Source of the DNA: Bacteroidia bacterium
GTDB lineage: Bacteria > Bacteroidota > Bacteroidia > J057
Reading direction: 5' to 3'
DNA length: 58,129 nt
Assembly (NCBI GenBank): GCA_030430205.1
Contig: JAUIGE010000039.1
Coordinates: 1 to 58,129, forward strand
The notes under the pieces are model-generated. The model was not told the DNA's origin. It did not search any database and saw only the letters and a list, made by a program, of their open reading frames with translations. A program made the translations under genes and the position numbers. This document shows positions 49,890-58,129 of the stretch, piece after piece; the stretch's first letter is position 1; each line of letters starts with the position of its first letter.

Positions 49890-49970
49890 TTGGCGAGCAA
49901 TAACGTCCTCTACAAACCCAAAATTTCAGATATCAATTGTTGAAAATCCTTTTTCTTTTTACTTTAAGGC

Positions 49971-50414
49971 ATGACCTTAGAAATCCTCATCAAATACCTC
50001 CACTTCCTCAGCATTTTCGCTATAGTGGGCGCCCTGGTCAGCGAACATCTCCTGATTCGCTCCACCATGACACGGCGGGAAATCCGCCGGATTTCCATCA
50101 TAGATGCCATCTATGGCATGGGTGGTATCTGTGTCTGGGCCGCAGGCCTGACGCTTTGGTTTGCCGTAGGCAAGCCGGCGGCTTACTACTCCAACAATTG
50201 GATTTTCCTATGCAAAATTGGCTTACTGGTCACGATGACGCTGCTATCGATTGCGCCAACGATATTTTTTGTCAAGCATGCAAAGGGGGATATGGAGGAG
50301 TCTGTGGAGGTGCCTAAAAGTATTTTTATGTATATCCGGCTGGAGCTGGTAGTGGTGGTGATTATTCCGCTCTTGGCGGTGCTGATGGCGAAGGGGGTGG
50401 GGTATTTTGGGTGA
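49971..50414 (+). CDS. DUF2214-like four-helix membrane protein
   Basis: The 147-residue product consists mainly of four membrane helices (about residues 5-27, 48-67, 80-100 and 120-142). The start LIKYLHFLSIFAIVGALVSEHLL with its His in the first helix matches the DUF2214 family, as does SIIDAIYGMGGICVWAAGL. A His in helix one raises the possibility of metal or heme binding in related families, but that is speculation here. It lies 36 bases before a secreted T9SS protein gene on the same strand. Confidence 0.82.
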   Translation: MTLEILIKYLHFLSIFAIVGALVSEHLLIRSTMTRREIRRISIIDAIYGMGGICVWAAGLTLWFAVGKPAAYYSNNWIFLCKIGLLVTMTLLSIAPTIFFVKHAKGDMEESVEVPKSIFMYIRLELVVVVIIPLLAVLMAKGVGYFG

Positions 50415-50450
50415 CTTCTGTTATATTGAGAAAATAAACACCTTACTCAC

Positions 50451-51173
50451 ATGAAACACACCTTGATCTTCCTGATTACGCTACTCGCGCTGACCCTAAA
50501 TGCTCAGGCCCAATCCTACGAAATGCTATATGCACCAGACACGACCTGGTATGACCCGGCAGATGGCGATGTGACGATAAGCTCCTACCTGAAGAACATT
50601 TCAGGCACTACAGATAGCATCTTTGCCAAACGCATCGCGAATGAACGGGCACCGGGTCATCGAACTGCCTTTGCCTGGAATCATCTTTCATTTGCCTATG
50701 AAATCAACTCATCTGAAGATGCAGGTATTTATGTGGTGCTACAGGATCAGGAAGTCGACAGTTCCTTCCAACTTGTGCTTTCGCCAGACCAAAATGGTGG
50801 GACAACAAAGGTGACTATGCGTTTTTACAATTTGAATGACACAAGTAAATGCCTGGATCAAACCTATGTGTTTGTTTCGAGCTCGGCTACTGCGATCTCG
50901 CAAACAGAGTTAGAGCATGGGATTATGCTTGGCAAGCCTTACCCGAACCCCGCTCATCATCTGGTCAATATCGACTATCAACTCCCAAAGCATAATCAAA
51001 AAGCATATGTATATGTGGTAACTCTTGAGGGGAAGCAGGTCTTGCAGCGCCCCCTTTCCCCTACTGAAAATAAAGCGACCTTGTCGATTAGGCAGCTTCC
51101 GGCTGGCGTTTATTTTATGTATGTAGGGCTTGATGGCCGTAGAATAGGTCAAACGAGATGTCTGATCAGGTAG
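50451..51173 (+). CDS. Secreted protein with T9SS sorting domain, unknown N-terminal domain
   Basis: The 240-residue product has a signal peptide (MKHTLIFLITLL..., cleavage near AQAQ). A beta-sandwich-like region of about 130 residues follows (TISSYLKNISGTTDSIF, YVVLQDQEVDS). The C-terminal type IX sorting domain starts GKPYPNPAHHLVNIDYQLP and ends LPAGVYFMYVGLDGR. It should be exported by the Por system. The N-terminal part resembles generic Ig-like repeats in such cargo and has no visible active site. The binding partner is unknown. Confidence 0.85.
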   Translation: MKHTLIFLITLLALTLNAQAQSYEMLYAPDTTWYDPADGDVTISSYLKNISGTTDSIFAKRIANERAPGHRTAFAWNHLSFAYEINSSEDAGIYVVLQDQEVDSSFQLVLSPDQNGGTTKVTMRFYNLNDTSKCLDQTYVFVSSSATAISQTELEHGIMLGKPYPNPAHHLVNIDYQLPKHNQKAYVYVVTLEGKQVLQRPLSPTENKATLSIRQLPAGVYFMYVGLDGRRIGQTRCLIR

Positions 51174-51297
51174 GATCAAAAGGCTGCGTGGCAGCGGGAT
51201 TTGGAAACGTAAAAATAGGATATCTCCAAACCAGCAAGTTGTAGAAATCAATGAAAAACCTTTCCTTGCTACCATAGGAACCCATCTTTAATATTAG

Positions 51298-51347
51298 GAA
51301 TAGAGATAAAATAAACCATCAGTTTGTTTCAAGTAGCTTGTCATTTT
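51298..51347 (+). repeat. Second copy of the 50-base segment at 37382-37431
   Basis: The segment starting ggaatagagataaaataaac and ending agcttgtcatttt differs from 37382-37431 at about four positions. The rest of the composite inverted repeat is absent here. Confidence 0.8.
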
Positions 51348-51415
51348 ATCTCAAAAGCTAAGTCTTTGCTTTTTTATTTTGAAAAAGGGAACTTGGGAAA
51401 ATAAACCCTACCCCA

Positions 51416-53089
51416 ATGAAAAAACTTATCTCCTGCCTTTTCAATCTAATTTTCCTTTTCACCATATCTGTAAACGCCCAAACTGATCTTCCATATGAAT
51501 TAACCATATGTGAGGACATAATAGATGAAAAAGGTATCTGTAGTCCTGATTTTTTGGAAAAAGATGATGGGGGCTACTATTTCTTTCAAAAACCATTCGG
51601 CAATAAAATTAAAAGCTTCCACCTCCTAAAGCTGGATTCCAACTTTAAACTTGAAATAAAGACTACTCATGCTTTTGGAGAGGAGGAAATGTTAAAAGAG
51701 ATTTATTCTACTAATAATGGGAATTTTATTGCCTTGTTTTATACGCTAAAAAAGGAGAAAAAAAAGAAAACAGTTAGTATGTTTTATCGACTCATTAGCA
51801 AGAAAACATTACTGTTTTCTGGTGAAAAAAAACTCCTATTTGAAGCTGATGAAAGTGCATTGAACTCGTTTTCTTCTCCATTCTTTCTTACTTCTCCTGA
51901 TAAATCAAAATTGCTTTTGGTATATCAAGTAGAGGTATATGGAGAAAATAAGCGGGAACCCATTCCTGAACTTTATGTTAAAGTTTTTTCAAGTGAAATG
52001 CTTCCCCTTTGGTCAACAAAATTAGTAACCAATGAAAACCAAGGGATCAAATGTCCTGATGATTTTGTGATTACAAACGAAGGACATGTATTCACTTTAG
52101 GGTATAAAATCAGAAAAGAAGTTACGGTAGAACGTAGCAAAATGGTGTTCCCAAATTCAATTAACCTTTGTAAGGTAAATTCAAATGATACACCGCCAGA
52201 CATATATGGGATAAGTTTTTCCAGATCTGGTGTAAGAGATTTTGCATTGGTAATTGGGCCTGACGAAAATTTAATTCTAACTGCCAGTTATTTTGAAAAA
52301 AATGATAAAGGAAACAGCATCCTGCGGGGGATAGCCTATCAGAAAATAAGCATACAAACCTTGGATGTACTCTATTCAAATATTGGAATAATCCCGGAAT
52401 CTCTCATTAAAGATACCTTTTCCCATGATATAGCTGGGAAGTCAACCGAAAAAGCAAATGAGATAATTGATTGGACGCTCTTCAGAACTGATTTGTATTC
52501 ATTGGTGGTTCGGGATAATGGTGGACTAATTTGGGTTGGTGAGGAAAGACAAAGTGTGGGTAATGCTTCAGATAATAATGCCTTTGTAGATTTTTACTGT
52601 CAGGATCTTTTTGTAATCCAGGTAGGTCCAAAAGGTAGTATCGATCAATTTAACAGGATTCGAAAGGATCAGTTAGGAATCGGTTTTGCAGGACTCAATT
52701 CGACTATTCAATCACGATTAAGGATTGCGTCTGGAAGCACGCCACCCGACCGAATTTCATATGGCCTTATGGCAGCAAAAGACAAGGTTTGTCTTTTATT
52801 TAATGATGACCCCAGGAATATGACGCTGGAACCTGATAAGAAGCCTGTTGTTTACAAAGCAATGAACATAACAAGTTCCTCTGCTGATGATATTTGTATG
52901 AGCATTATTGACAAGCAAGGGAATCAAAAAAGATACCATCTGATAGATTCAAAGGAATATAAAAAGGTCTCAAAAACTTCAACTTTGGCCCAGGTTTCAG
53001 AGAATGAGGCTATTCTACTGCTTTTTTCTCCTGACCCAGGAAAGAATGAAGAGGTTAAGTATAGTTTAGTGAGGTTAAGAATAAAATAA
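51416..53089 (+). CDS. Secreted protein of unknown function
   Basis: The 557-residue product has a signal peptide (MKKLISCLFNLIF..., cleavage near VNAQTD). The mature part is rich in beta strands with repeated patterns such as GYYFFQKPFG, FVITNEGHVFTLGYKI, LVVRDNGGLIWVGEER and GPKGSIDQFNRI, which suggest a beta-propeller-like repeat. No catalytic motif and no T9SS signal are visible, so it may stay in the periplasm. The gene is AT-rich and lies in the accessory part of the window. Function unknown. Confidence 0.78.
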   Translation: MKKLISCLFNLIFLFTISVNAQTDLPYELTICEDIIDEKGICSPDFLEKDDGGYYFFQKPFGNKIKSFHLLKLDSNFKLEIKTTHAFGEEEMLKEIYSTNNGNFIALFYTLKKEKKKKTVSMFYRLISKKTLLFSGEKKLLFEADESALNSFSSPFFLTSPDKSKLLLVYQVEVYGENKREPIPELYVKVFSSEMLPLWSTKLVTNENQGIKCPDDFVITNEGHVFTLGYKIRKEVTVERSKMVFPNSINLCKVNSNDTPPDIYGISFSRSGVRDFALVIGPDENLILTASYFEKNDKGNSILRGIAYQKISIQTLDVLYSNIGIIPESLIKDTFSHDIAGKSTEKANEIIDWTLFRTDLYSLVVRDNGGLIWVGEERQSVGNASDNNAFVDFYCQDLFVIQVGPKGSIDQFNRIRKDQLGIGFAGLNSTIQSRLRIASGSTPPDRISYGLMAAKDKVCLLFNDDPRNMTLEPDKKPVVYKAMNITSSSADDICMSIIDKQGNQKRYHLIDSKEYKKVSKTSTLAQVSENEAILLLFSPDPGKNEEVKYSLVRLRIK

Positions 53090-53655
53090 TGCAGTTGAGT
53101 TGTTCAAGCTTACATAATATAGGCAACTCCCAATTTAAAATTGAGCAGAATATACTCAGATACCCGGTCCCAGCCCATGTTGTAATCACGAGTTGGAATT
53201 GCAAAAAAAAGTAGACAGTAAAAAAGATTATGCTACATTTTGCAAATGTAGTAGCTGTTTGTCGAATAGATTGGGAGTTTGATATCCCAAAGCGGAGTGA
53301 AGTCTTTGATTATTATACCCTTGTAAGTAGAAAGGCAAAAGTGACAGATTTGGGCAAGGAGAAAGATATCTGTCAAGATCGCGGTGCTTGGTCAAAGGCT
53401 CATTGGTCTTTACCTCTATATGGGCGATGACCTCGCCCATAATCTCCCTATATGCCTTGCTATAATCGGGCTGGTAGAAATTGGAGATTTCCATACCCTG
53501 CCTGACCTCCATATTCACCGCAAGCTTTCGGCTGCTTTCTCTGGCGAGGATGATATCTTCCTGAGAGGGAAGAGCGGGGGTATTTATGTGATGATATGAG
53601 GTCTCACTATGCACTCTTTAATAGATGCAATAAACGAAATAAGTGCAATGGAAGT
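53090..53655. other. Decayed region with transposase remnant
   Basis: Between the secreted protein and the SEC-C gene there is no intact gene. The minus strand carries a short IS3 transposase end and an antitoxin-like N-terminus joined in one frame (53228-53614). On the minus strand, after the fragment's stop, a ctgtctacttttttt segment (around 53203-53219) could be the IS end. Confidence 0.55.
53228..53614 (-). pseudogene. IS3-family transposase remnant fused by chance to an antitoxin-like N-terminus
   Basis: The last 30 codons (53317 to 53228) read YNNQRLHSALGYQTPNLFD, the end of the IS3-family integrase core (YNxxRxHSALGYxTPxxF). The first 30-odd codons (53614 downward) read ALPSQEDIILARESSRKLA, which resembles the start of excisionase-like HTH antitoxins that partner PIN toxins. 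The middle matches neither. I read this as two decayed genes brought into one frame, not as a working 128-residue protein. Confidence 0.55.
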
Positions 53656-55290
53656 CTACTTCCCCAAACAACACTTCTTATACTTCTTCCCACTCCCACA
53701 GGGACAGGGAGAATTGCGACCCACTTTTTTCACCTGGCCTGGCAAGTGGGTCTTGGGCGGGCTCATCGATAGGGGTTTGGGTAATGTTGGAGGTGAAGCA
53801 GGCCTTTGATTCTCCGCTTTATCTTCTGTATAGTAAGCCCATGTATTGACTGCTTTATCATAAAATGAAAAGATGTCTCCAAATAGGGGATAACTGAAAG
53901 GAGGATATTTCTCCTCAAATGCTTCCTGGTAGCTTTCAAATGAGGAGAAATCAAAACTGCTTACTAATTCCTCCTCAAAAAAGGATTTAACCTGAGGCAA
54001 TAAGTCATGATTGCCCATTTCCAGTATTGCATATAAAATTGAGTCCAAAAAATCAGGGTCAAGCAGGCTTTTGTCTCTTCTATTTTCCCAGAAAAAAGTT
54101 AATAAGTGCCCAAAAATGGTAGCAACCTCCTCTTTTCTATCCGGTTGGTAATAAGCTACATGCGTAAAAACAGTGATGGCACAGCCTCTTGCATAGGTGT
54201 ATAATCCTGGCTCTTTGACAAAATCTACCACAGGCTCTAAGTCATCTGCGGTAATGGCATATAATACTTTCCAGAGATCTTCGGTCAAAAAATCTGAGAG
54301 AAAAAAGTCCAGCAACTCGTCCCCTTGCCTCAATAGGTCAAAAATGGATTCAAGCCCTTCCCTGGCTTTGAGTTCGGCCATGATGGCGAGGGCATGCAGG
54401 ACAAATTCTCCTTCCTCTCGTTTCCATCCGTCATTCGATTTTTCTTCATAGTATTCAAACCGACGGACAGCATCCTTCAATATTTCTGAAAGGTCTTTTA
54501 TGAGGCTGTCTCTCTCCAGCTTGAGGATATGAGTCAATCGTTCGCGGGGAATACTCAGGTCATTGGTATATAAATCCCTAATCTCCTCATGAATAAAAAC
54601 CGGAGGGCTCTCTGTCTGAATCTCTGTATTATATCCTCTTGCCTGATAAGCCAGGCTATCCGTTCTCTCTTTTCGAAATTCCATCTTGGCTGTCATTCTA
54701 TCCATCCCTTTTTTCAAAATTGCCATGGAAATTTCCCTTGCCCTATCTTCATCAATTTCTGCCAACATTTCCTGCACCTCTATCGCCTTATCTATATTAT
54801 CTGTCTCGATATAATAGTGTCCTGCCAGCCGATAATAAGAAACAAACTCCGTGACATGAAAGATTTCCCTTTGAGGAGCAAGCTCCCTGAGCTCAAGCTT
54901 CTCTCCCAAAGCAGCTCTCGTCTTTTCATAATCCTCCTGTTCCAGGTAATAGGAAGCCATATTTAAGGAGCCAAATAAATAAGCCGGATGCGCTGCGATC
55001 ATCTCTTGCGTAGTTTTCAAAAACTGATCAAAATTCTTCCTCTGGAAATGCCAGGTGGATAAAAACTGCTTAAATTGAGGTACATGAGGATAGCTTAGGA
55101 TAGCTAAAACAAGCTCTTCATACAGTTTTTTATCTGTAGCAGTCTTTTTGTTTTTGAGGGAAAGTAAAAAGTATTCAAGCTTATCGCCTACGGCTTCAAT
55201 ATACTGCTCATTGGAGTCTGCCTCAGTACCCTCATCTGTCAGGATATATCCATGGTGAAGGAAGGCGTGGGGAGGAAGGTTCTTTTTCAT
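53656..55290 (-). CDS. Helical-repeat protein with C-terminal SEC-C zinc motif
   Basis: The 544-residue cytoplasmic product has TPR-like helices in the first 200 residues (NFDQFLKTTQEMIAAHP, DYEKTRAALGEKL). A DUF1186/HEAT-like region follows in the middle (FVLHALAIMAELKAREGLE, GLYTYARGCAITVFTHVAYY), then a Pro-rich linker (about 500-520). The SEC-C motif GRNSPCPCGSGKKYKKCCLG ends the protein and coordinates zinc with CxC...CC. SEC-C tails occur on SecA and on many unrelated proteins as small interaction modules. Its role is unknown. It stands between decayed mobile-element sequence and the Avs-like gene. Confidence 0.83.
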   Translation of the reverse strand: MKKNLPPHAFLHHGYILTDEGTEADSNEQYIEAVGDKLEYFLLSLKNKKTATDKKLYEELVLAILSYPHVPQFKQFLSTWHFQRKNFDQFLKTTQEMIAAHPAYLFGSLNMASYYLEQEDYEKTRAALGEKLELRELAPQREIFHVTEFVSYYRLAGHYYIETDNIDKAIEVQEMLAEIDEDRAREISMAILKKGMDRMTAKMEFRKERTDSLAYQARGYNTEIQTESPPVFIHEEIRDLYTNDLSIPRERLTHILKLERDSLIKDLSEILKDAVRRFEYYEEKSNDGWKREEGEFVLHALAIMAELKAREGLESIFDLLRQGDELLDFFLSDFLTEDLWKVLYAITADDLEPVVDFVKEPGLYTYARGCAITVFTHVAYYQPDRKEEVATIFGHLLTFFWENRRDKSLLDPDFLDSILYAILEMGNHDLLPQVKSFFEEELVSSFDFSSFESYQEAFEEKYPPFSYPLFGDIFSFYDKAVNTWAYYTEDKAENQRPASPPTLPKPLSMSPPKTHLPGQVKKVGRNSPCPCGSGKKYKKCCLGK

Positions 55291-55708
55291 AAAGTGTACT
55301 CAGTAGGTGGACATTTTTTTTCAAATGGGAAATTTACAAAGATAGGTATCCAAACAAATCATCCAACGCCTGATCCTGATTCATGAGTCCCAGGCTATAT
55401 TCATTTTGCACCACGCTTAAAAGTTGTAATGATGATGAGAGGACTTGTAGCTTTTTGTTTTGAGTCCTTTTTGGGGTTTTTTGGGGGGGAGTTTCTAGAA
55501 GCCTTTTTCTATGTTGGAACGTAGTGGGATTTCTGTTAGCAATCCATGGATTGTGGTTTAAAGGGATCGGAGTATTTCAATGCCATTTTTCTGCAAATTC
55601 AATTCTAGCCGAGAAAATCTTTATTTTTGAAGGGGGTAATTAAATTGTTATGCCCATTTTAAAAAGAAGCCTTTTTTTGTGAAATTAAAAGCCCTTACAG
55701 AGATAATA
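55291..55708. other. Intergenic region with a possible gene relic
   Basis: No complete gene. On the minus strand a frame without start codon runs from about 55573 to a TAA at 55334 and ends with helical-looking sequence (LQVLSSSLQLLSVVQNEYS, GLMNQDQALDDLFGYLSL), like the C-terminus of a lost protein. The G/T-rich run at 55476-55496 is otherwise featureless. Confidence 0.35.
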
Positions 55709-58012
55709 ATGAGCATCAATTGGAACAACATCAGACCTCTAAATAATTCCCAAAATGATGGATTTGAAGAATTGGTATGCCAACTTGCAAGAGTAGAAGA
55801 TATAAAAAATAGGAAAACATATATCCGAAAAGGAAAACCTGATGCAGGTGTAGAATGCTTGTGGGTTTTAAATAATAATGAAGAGTGGGCATGGCAGGCA
55901 AAATTTTTCACTAGTTCGTTAGAAGTTTCTCAATGGAATCAATTGGATGACTCTGTTAAAACTACTCTGGAGAAGCATCTCAATTTAAAGAAATACCATA
56001 TTGCAATTCCGATTGATCCACCAGACGCAAGGTTAAAGAATCAAATTTCATTCCTTGAGAAATGGAATAAAAGAGTAACTAAATGGAATAATTGGTCAAA
56101 AGAAAAAGGAATGGACGTAGAGTTTATTCCTTGGTGGAGTTCTGATTTAATTAATCGGTTACAGAAGCCCCCAAATGTAGGTTTGACATACTTTTGGTTT
56201 AATAAAGAAGAGTTTTCTGATGATTGGTTTAAATTTCAAACAGAGCTAGCGATCTCTGACTTGGGAAAAAGATATACCCCAGAACTCAATGTGGAACTAG
56301 AAATTTCTAAAATATTTTCTGGCATTTCTAGAGATAAGACCTTTTGTCAGGACGTCAATAAGTTATTTCACGAGTTAATTATTGAAAGTAAACAAGCCAT
56401 ACCGAAAACAAATGAACTTAAAACTGAGAAAGAATCGCTTATAAAGCTTGCTGTTTCCCTTTCTAGTTTATTCACTTCCACGGAGTTTTCTGGAATAAAT
56501 CCAATTCAGGTAGATCAACTTCAAGGTTTGACCAAAGATGCAGAGCAATTATCAGATAAAATCAGATCATTCTATATAGCTGAAGAAGATAAATTAGCGG
56601 ATAAAAAAGATCAACAAAGGTTTTATAAAAAATACACTTGGGAAATTCATCAACTAAACAAGTTTGATACAGCTGTTTACAATTTCAAAAGGTTCTTTGA
56701 TGGGTTTCGGATTAAATTGGCAAACCAACCTTTTTTAATTGTAGAGGGAGAAGCTGGTATCGGCAAATCACATTTACTTGCAGATGTAGTTAGTAAGAGA
56801 AATGCAATGGGCCTATTGACCCTTTTTTTTCTGGGGCAGCATTTTGTAACCGAAGAAGACCCCTGGACTCAAATATTTAAAAAGAATAAGATCCGTTGTT
56901 CTATTGACGAATTTTTAGGTGCAATCAATGCAAAAGCTCAATTAAGCCGAAATAGAGCACTTTTTATCATTGATGCAGTTAACGAAGGCAAAGGAAAATA
57001 TTTCTGGAAGTCAAACATTAAAAGTTTTCTATTGCAAGTGAGGAGGTATGAATGGCTAGGTGTAGTATTTTCTATTCGGTCTTCATATTCAGAATTAATT
57101 TTTCCAAGAGAAGAGTTAATGGACGATCTAATCCATCGTTACCGACACTATGGATTTAGATTTCAAGAGTATGAAGCAACAAAAATCTTTTTTGCAAACT
57201 ACGAGATTGCATTGCCTGAAATTCCTTTACTGCATCCAGAGTTTCAAAACCCTTTATTTTTAAGATTATTCTGTGAAGCCTTATTTAAAGCTGGGGAAAA
57301 AAGGATACCAGATGGTTTTCAAGGCATTTCAAGTATCATTGATCTTTTTCTAAATAGCATTAATAACAAGCTTTCTGAACCTATACGATTAAATTATTCC
57401 AAAGGAATAAATATTGTTAAGGAGGCCGTTGATCAGATAATTTCTCTTAGAATTGAAAATCGTCTCCAGCCTGTCTCTTACCAAAAAGCATTTAAACTAT
57501 TGCATAGGTTTTCACAGGAGTATGGCTTGAAACCTGGATTATTAGAGGAACTAATTTCTGAAGGCGTATTCTCCAAGAATATATTTTGGACGGAAAAAGG
57601 GAAAGATGAAGAAGGTATTTATTTAGCCTATGAAAGATTTGAAGATCACCTTCTCGGAAGCTTTCTAATATCAAAATACCCTAATCTTAAGGAGGCTTTT
57701 TCCAAGAGCGGGGAATTATACCATTTAATTGAGGATGAGAATAAATGCTTTTTGAATAAAGGGTTGATAGATGCACTTTCTATTCAAATACCAGAAAAAT
57801 GTAATTTTGAATTACACGAGTTAGTACCATCCTTGAGTTCCAGTTTCCCTCTTGTTGAAAGCTTTGTCCTGAGCTTAATTTGGCGCAAGAAAGAAACGAT
57901 TACGGAAAACCTTAAGGACTATATCAATACTGCTGTTTTTCAGTATCAAGAGTCATTTGAGCTATTTTGGGATACTGTCTTGACTGTTAGTTCAATACCT
58001 GGTGTCGGATGA
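55709..58012 (+). CDS. Avs-like STAND NTPase with N-terminal nuclease domain, truncated by an insertion sequence
   Basis: The visible 767 codons encode a PD-(D/E)xK-like nuclease domain, then a helical linker and a STAND NTPase. The nuclease part reads GFEELVCQLA near residue 10, PDAGVE near 45 and WAWQAKFF near 61. The NTPase has Walker A VEGEAGIGKSHLL near 350, Walker B LFIIDAVNEGKG near 418 and sensor VFSIRSSYSE near 455. This matches antiviral Avs proteins, which recognise phage terminase or portal and then cleave DNA. Such proteins normally run well beyond 1,000 residues with a C-terminal TPR-like sensor region. Here the frame ends at a TGA formed by the first bases of an IS21-like terminal repeat, so the sensor is missing. 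ATG 55709 is preferred over an upstream GTG at 55679. Confidence 0.78.
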   Translation: MSINWNNIRPLNNSQNDGFEELVCQLARVEDIKNRKTYIRKGKPDAGVECLWVLNNNEEWAWQAKFFTSSLEVSQWNQLDDSVKTTLEKHLNLKKYHIAIPIDPPDARLKNQISFLEKWNKRVTKWNNWSKEKGMDVEFIPWWSSDLINRLQKPPNVGLTYFWFNKEEFSDDWFKFQTELAISDLGKRYTPELNVELEISKIFSGISRDKTFCQDVNKLFHELIIESKQAIPKTNELKTEKESLIKLAVSLSSLFTSTEFSGINPIQVDQLQGLTKDAEQLSDKIRSFYIAEEDKLADKKDQQRFYKKYTWEIHQLNKFDTAVYNFKRFFDGFRIKLANQPFLIVEGEAGIGKSHLLADVVSKRNAMGLLTLFFLGQHFVTEEDPWTQIFKKNKIRCSIDEFLGAINAKAQLSRNRALFIIDAVNEGKGKYFWKSNIKSFLLQVRRYEWLGVVFSIRSSYSELIFPREELMDDLIHRYRHYGFRFQEYEATKIFFANYEIALPEIPLLHPEFQNPLFLRLFCEALFKAGEKRIPDGFQGISSIIDLFLNSINNKLSEPIRLNYSKGINIVKEAVDQIISLRIENRLQPVSYQKAFKLLHRFSQEYGLKPGLLEELISEGVFSKNIFWTEKGKDEEGIYLAYERFEDHLLGSFLISKYPNLKEAFSKSGELYHLIEDENKCFLNKGLIDALSIQIPEKCNFELHELVPSLSSSFPLVESFVLSLIWRKKETITENLKDYINTAVFQYQESFELFWDTVLTVSSIPGVG

Positions 58013-58129
58013 CATAGAGTTTTAAACAAAAAGTGACATATAGTTTTGCACACTTTTTTTATTTTAGTTCTTTGAAAATTTGAAAAATCAAGGACATGCC
58101 TATGCCTATTCCAATGGCCATCCGCCAGA
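58010..58129 (+). mobile_element. Left end of an IS21-like insertion sequence
   Basis: Two imperfect direct repeats (TGACATAGAGTTTTAAAC at 58010-58027 and TGACATATAGTTTTGCAC at 58034-58051, 24 bases apart) match the multiple terminal repeats typical of IS21-family ends. They are followed by an AT-rich leader and the start of a transposase-like gene. The rest lies beyond the window. Confidence 0.6.
58096..58129 (+). CDS. Start of an IS transposase (IstA-like), partial
   Basis: Only eleven codons are visible (MPMPIPMAIRQ). A start reading PIPMAIRQ followed by a helix-turn-helix is typical of IS21-like transposases. It is cut by the window end, and a start two codons later (58102) is possible. 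Confidence 0.45.
   Translation, partial: MPMPIPMAIRQ

Overview
The window looks like a chromosome segment from a member of the Bacteroidota, most likely in or near the Saprospiria. Four things point there. It carries a SusC/SusD pair, a TonB receptor with an N-terminal carboxypeptidase-regulatory-like domain, and a FadL-type porin. Three secreted proteins end in type IX secretion (T9SS) sorting domains. Promoter -7 boxes of the TAnnTTTG type precede slyD, truB and the tRNA gene. The DUF3098-uppP-truB-ribF gene order is the one known from this phylum. I cannot name a genus.

Layout. 1-2.8 kb: repeat-rich DNA around one AT-rich lipoprotein gene, then a glycosyltransferase. 3-13.6 kb: FadL porin plus SGNH-type lipoprotein, enoyl-CoA hydratase-like protein, cold shock protein, secreted esterase, TauE-like permease with a damaged 5' end, a large CotH/lamin-tail secreted protein and a membrane START-domain protein. 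13.7-21 kb: a minus-strand nutrient-uptake block (metalloprotease, SusC, SusD). 21-25.5 kb: flavin amine oxidase, 2OG-Fe(II) oxygenase, lipoprotein, MenC-like enolase and MOSC protein. 25.7-27.85 kb: a type II restriction-modification locus with an intact methyltransferase and a gutted endonuclease gene. 27.9-30.3 kb: DbpA-like helicase and a probable toxin-antitoxin-like pair with a palindromic operator. 30.4-35.3 kb: an ABC exporter half-operon (ATPase plus adaptor) divergent from an NtrC/NtrB-type two-component system, with a sigma-54-like promoter between them. 35.7-48 kb: M1 aminopeptidase, TonB receptor, thioredoxin-like protein, DUF3098-uppP-(slyD)-truB-ribF and two bacterial PH-domain membrane proteins. 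48.2 kb: tRNA-Met. 48.4-58.1 kb: accessory DNA with a DUF4143 ATPase, an ATPase relic, secreted proteins, an IS3 relic, a SEC-C protein, and an Avs-like STAND NTPase cut off by an IS21-like element at the window edge.

The most unusual structural signal is a set of tandem arrays that all have a period of exactly seven bases but different unit sequences. They occur in at least ten places, mostly between genes; one lies in frame inside a membrane-protein gene and encodes a seven-residue repeat. The most interesting functional signals are the Avs-like defence NTPase disrupted by an insertion sequence, the restriction endonuclease pseudogene whose deletion junction holds a mobile-looking hairpin that recurs near the window start, and the overlapping acetyltransferase-like/HTH gene pair. 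All assignments come from reading motifs by eye; no database search was run.
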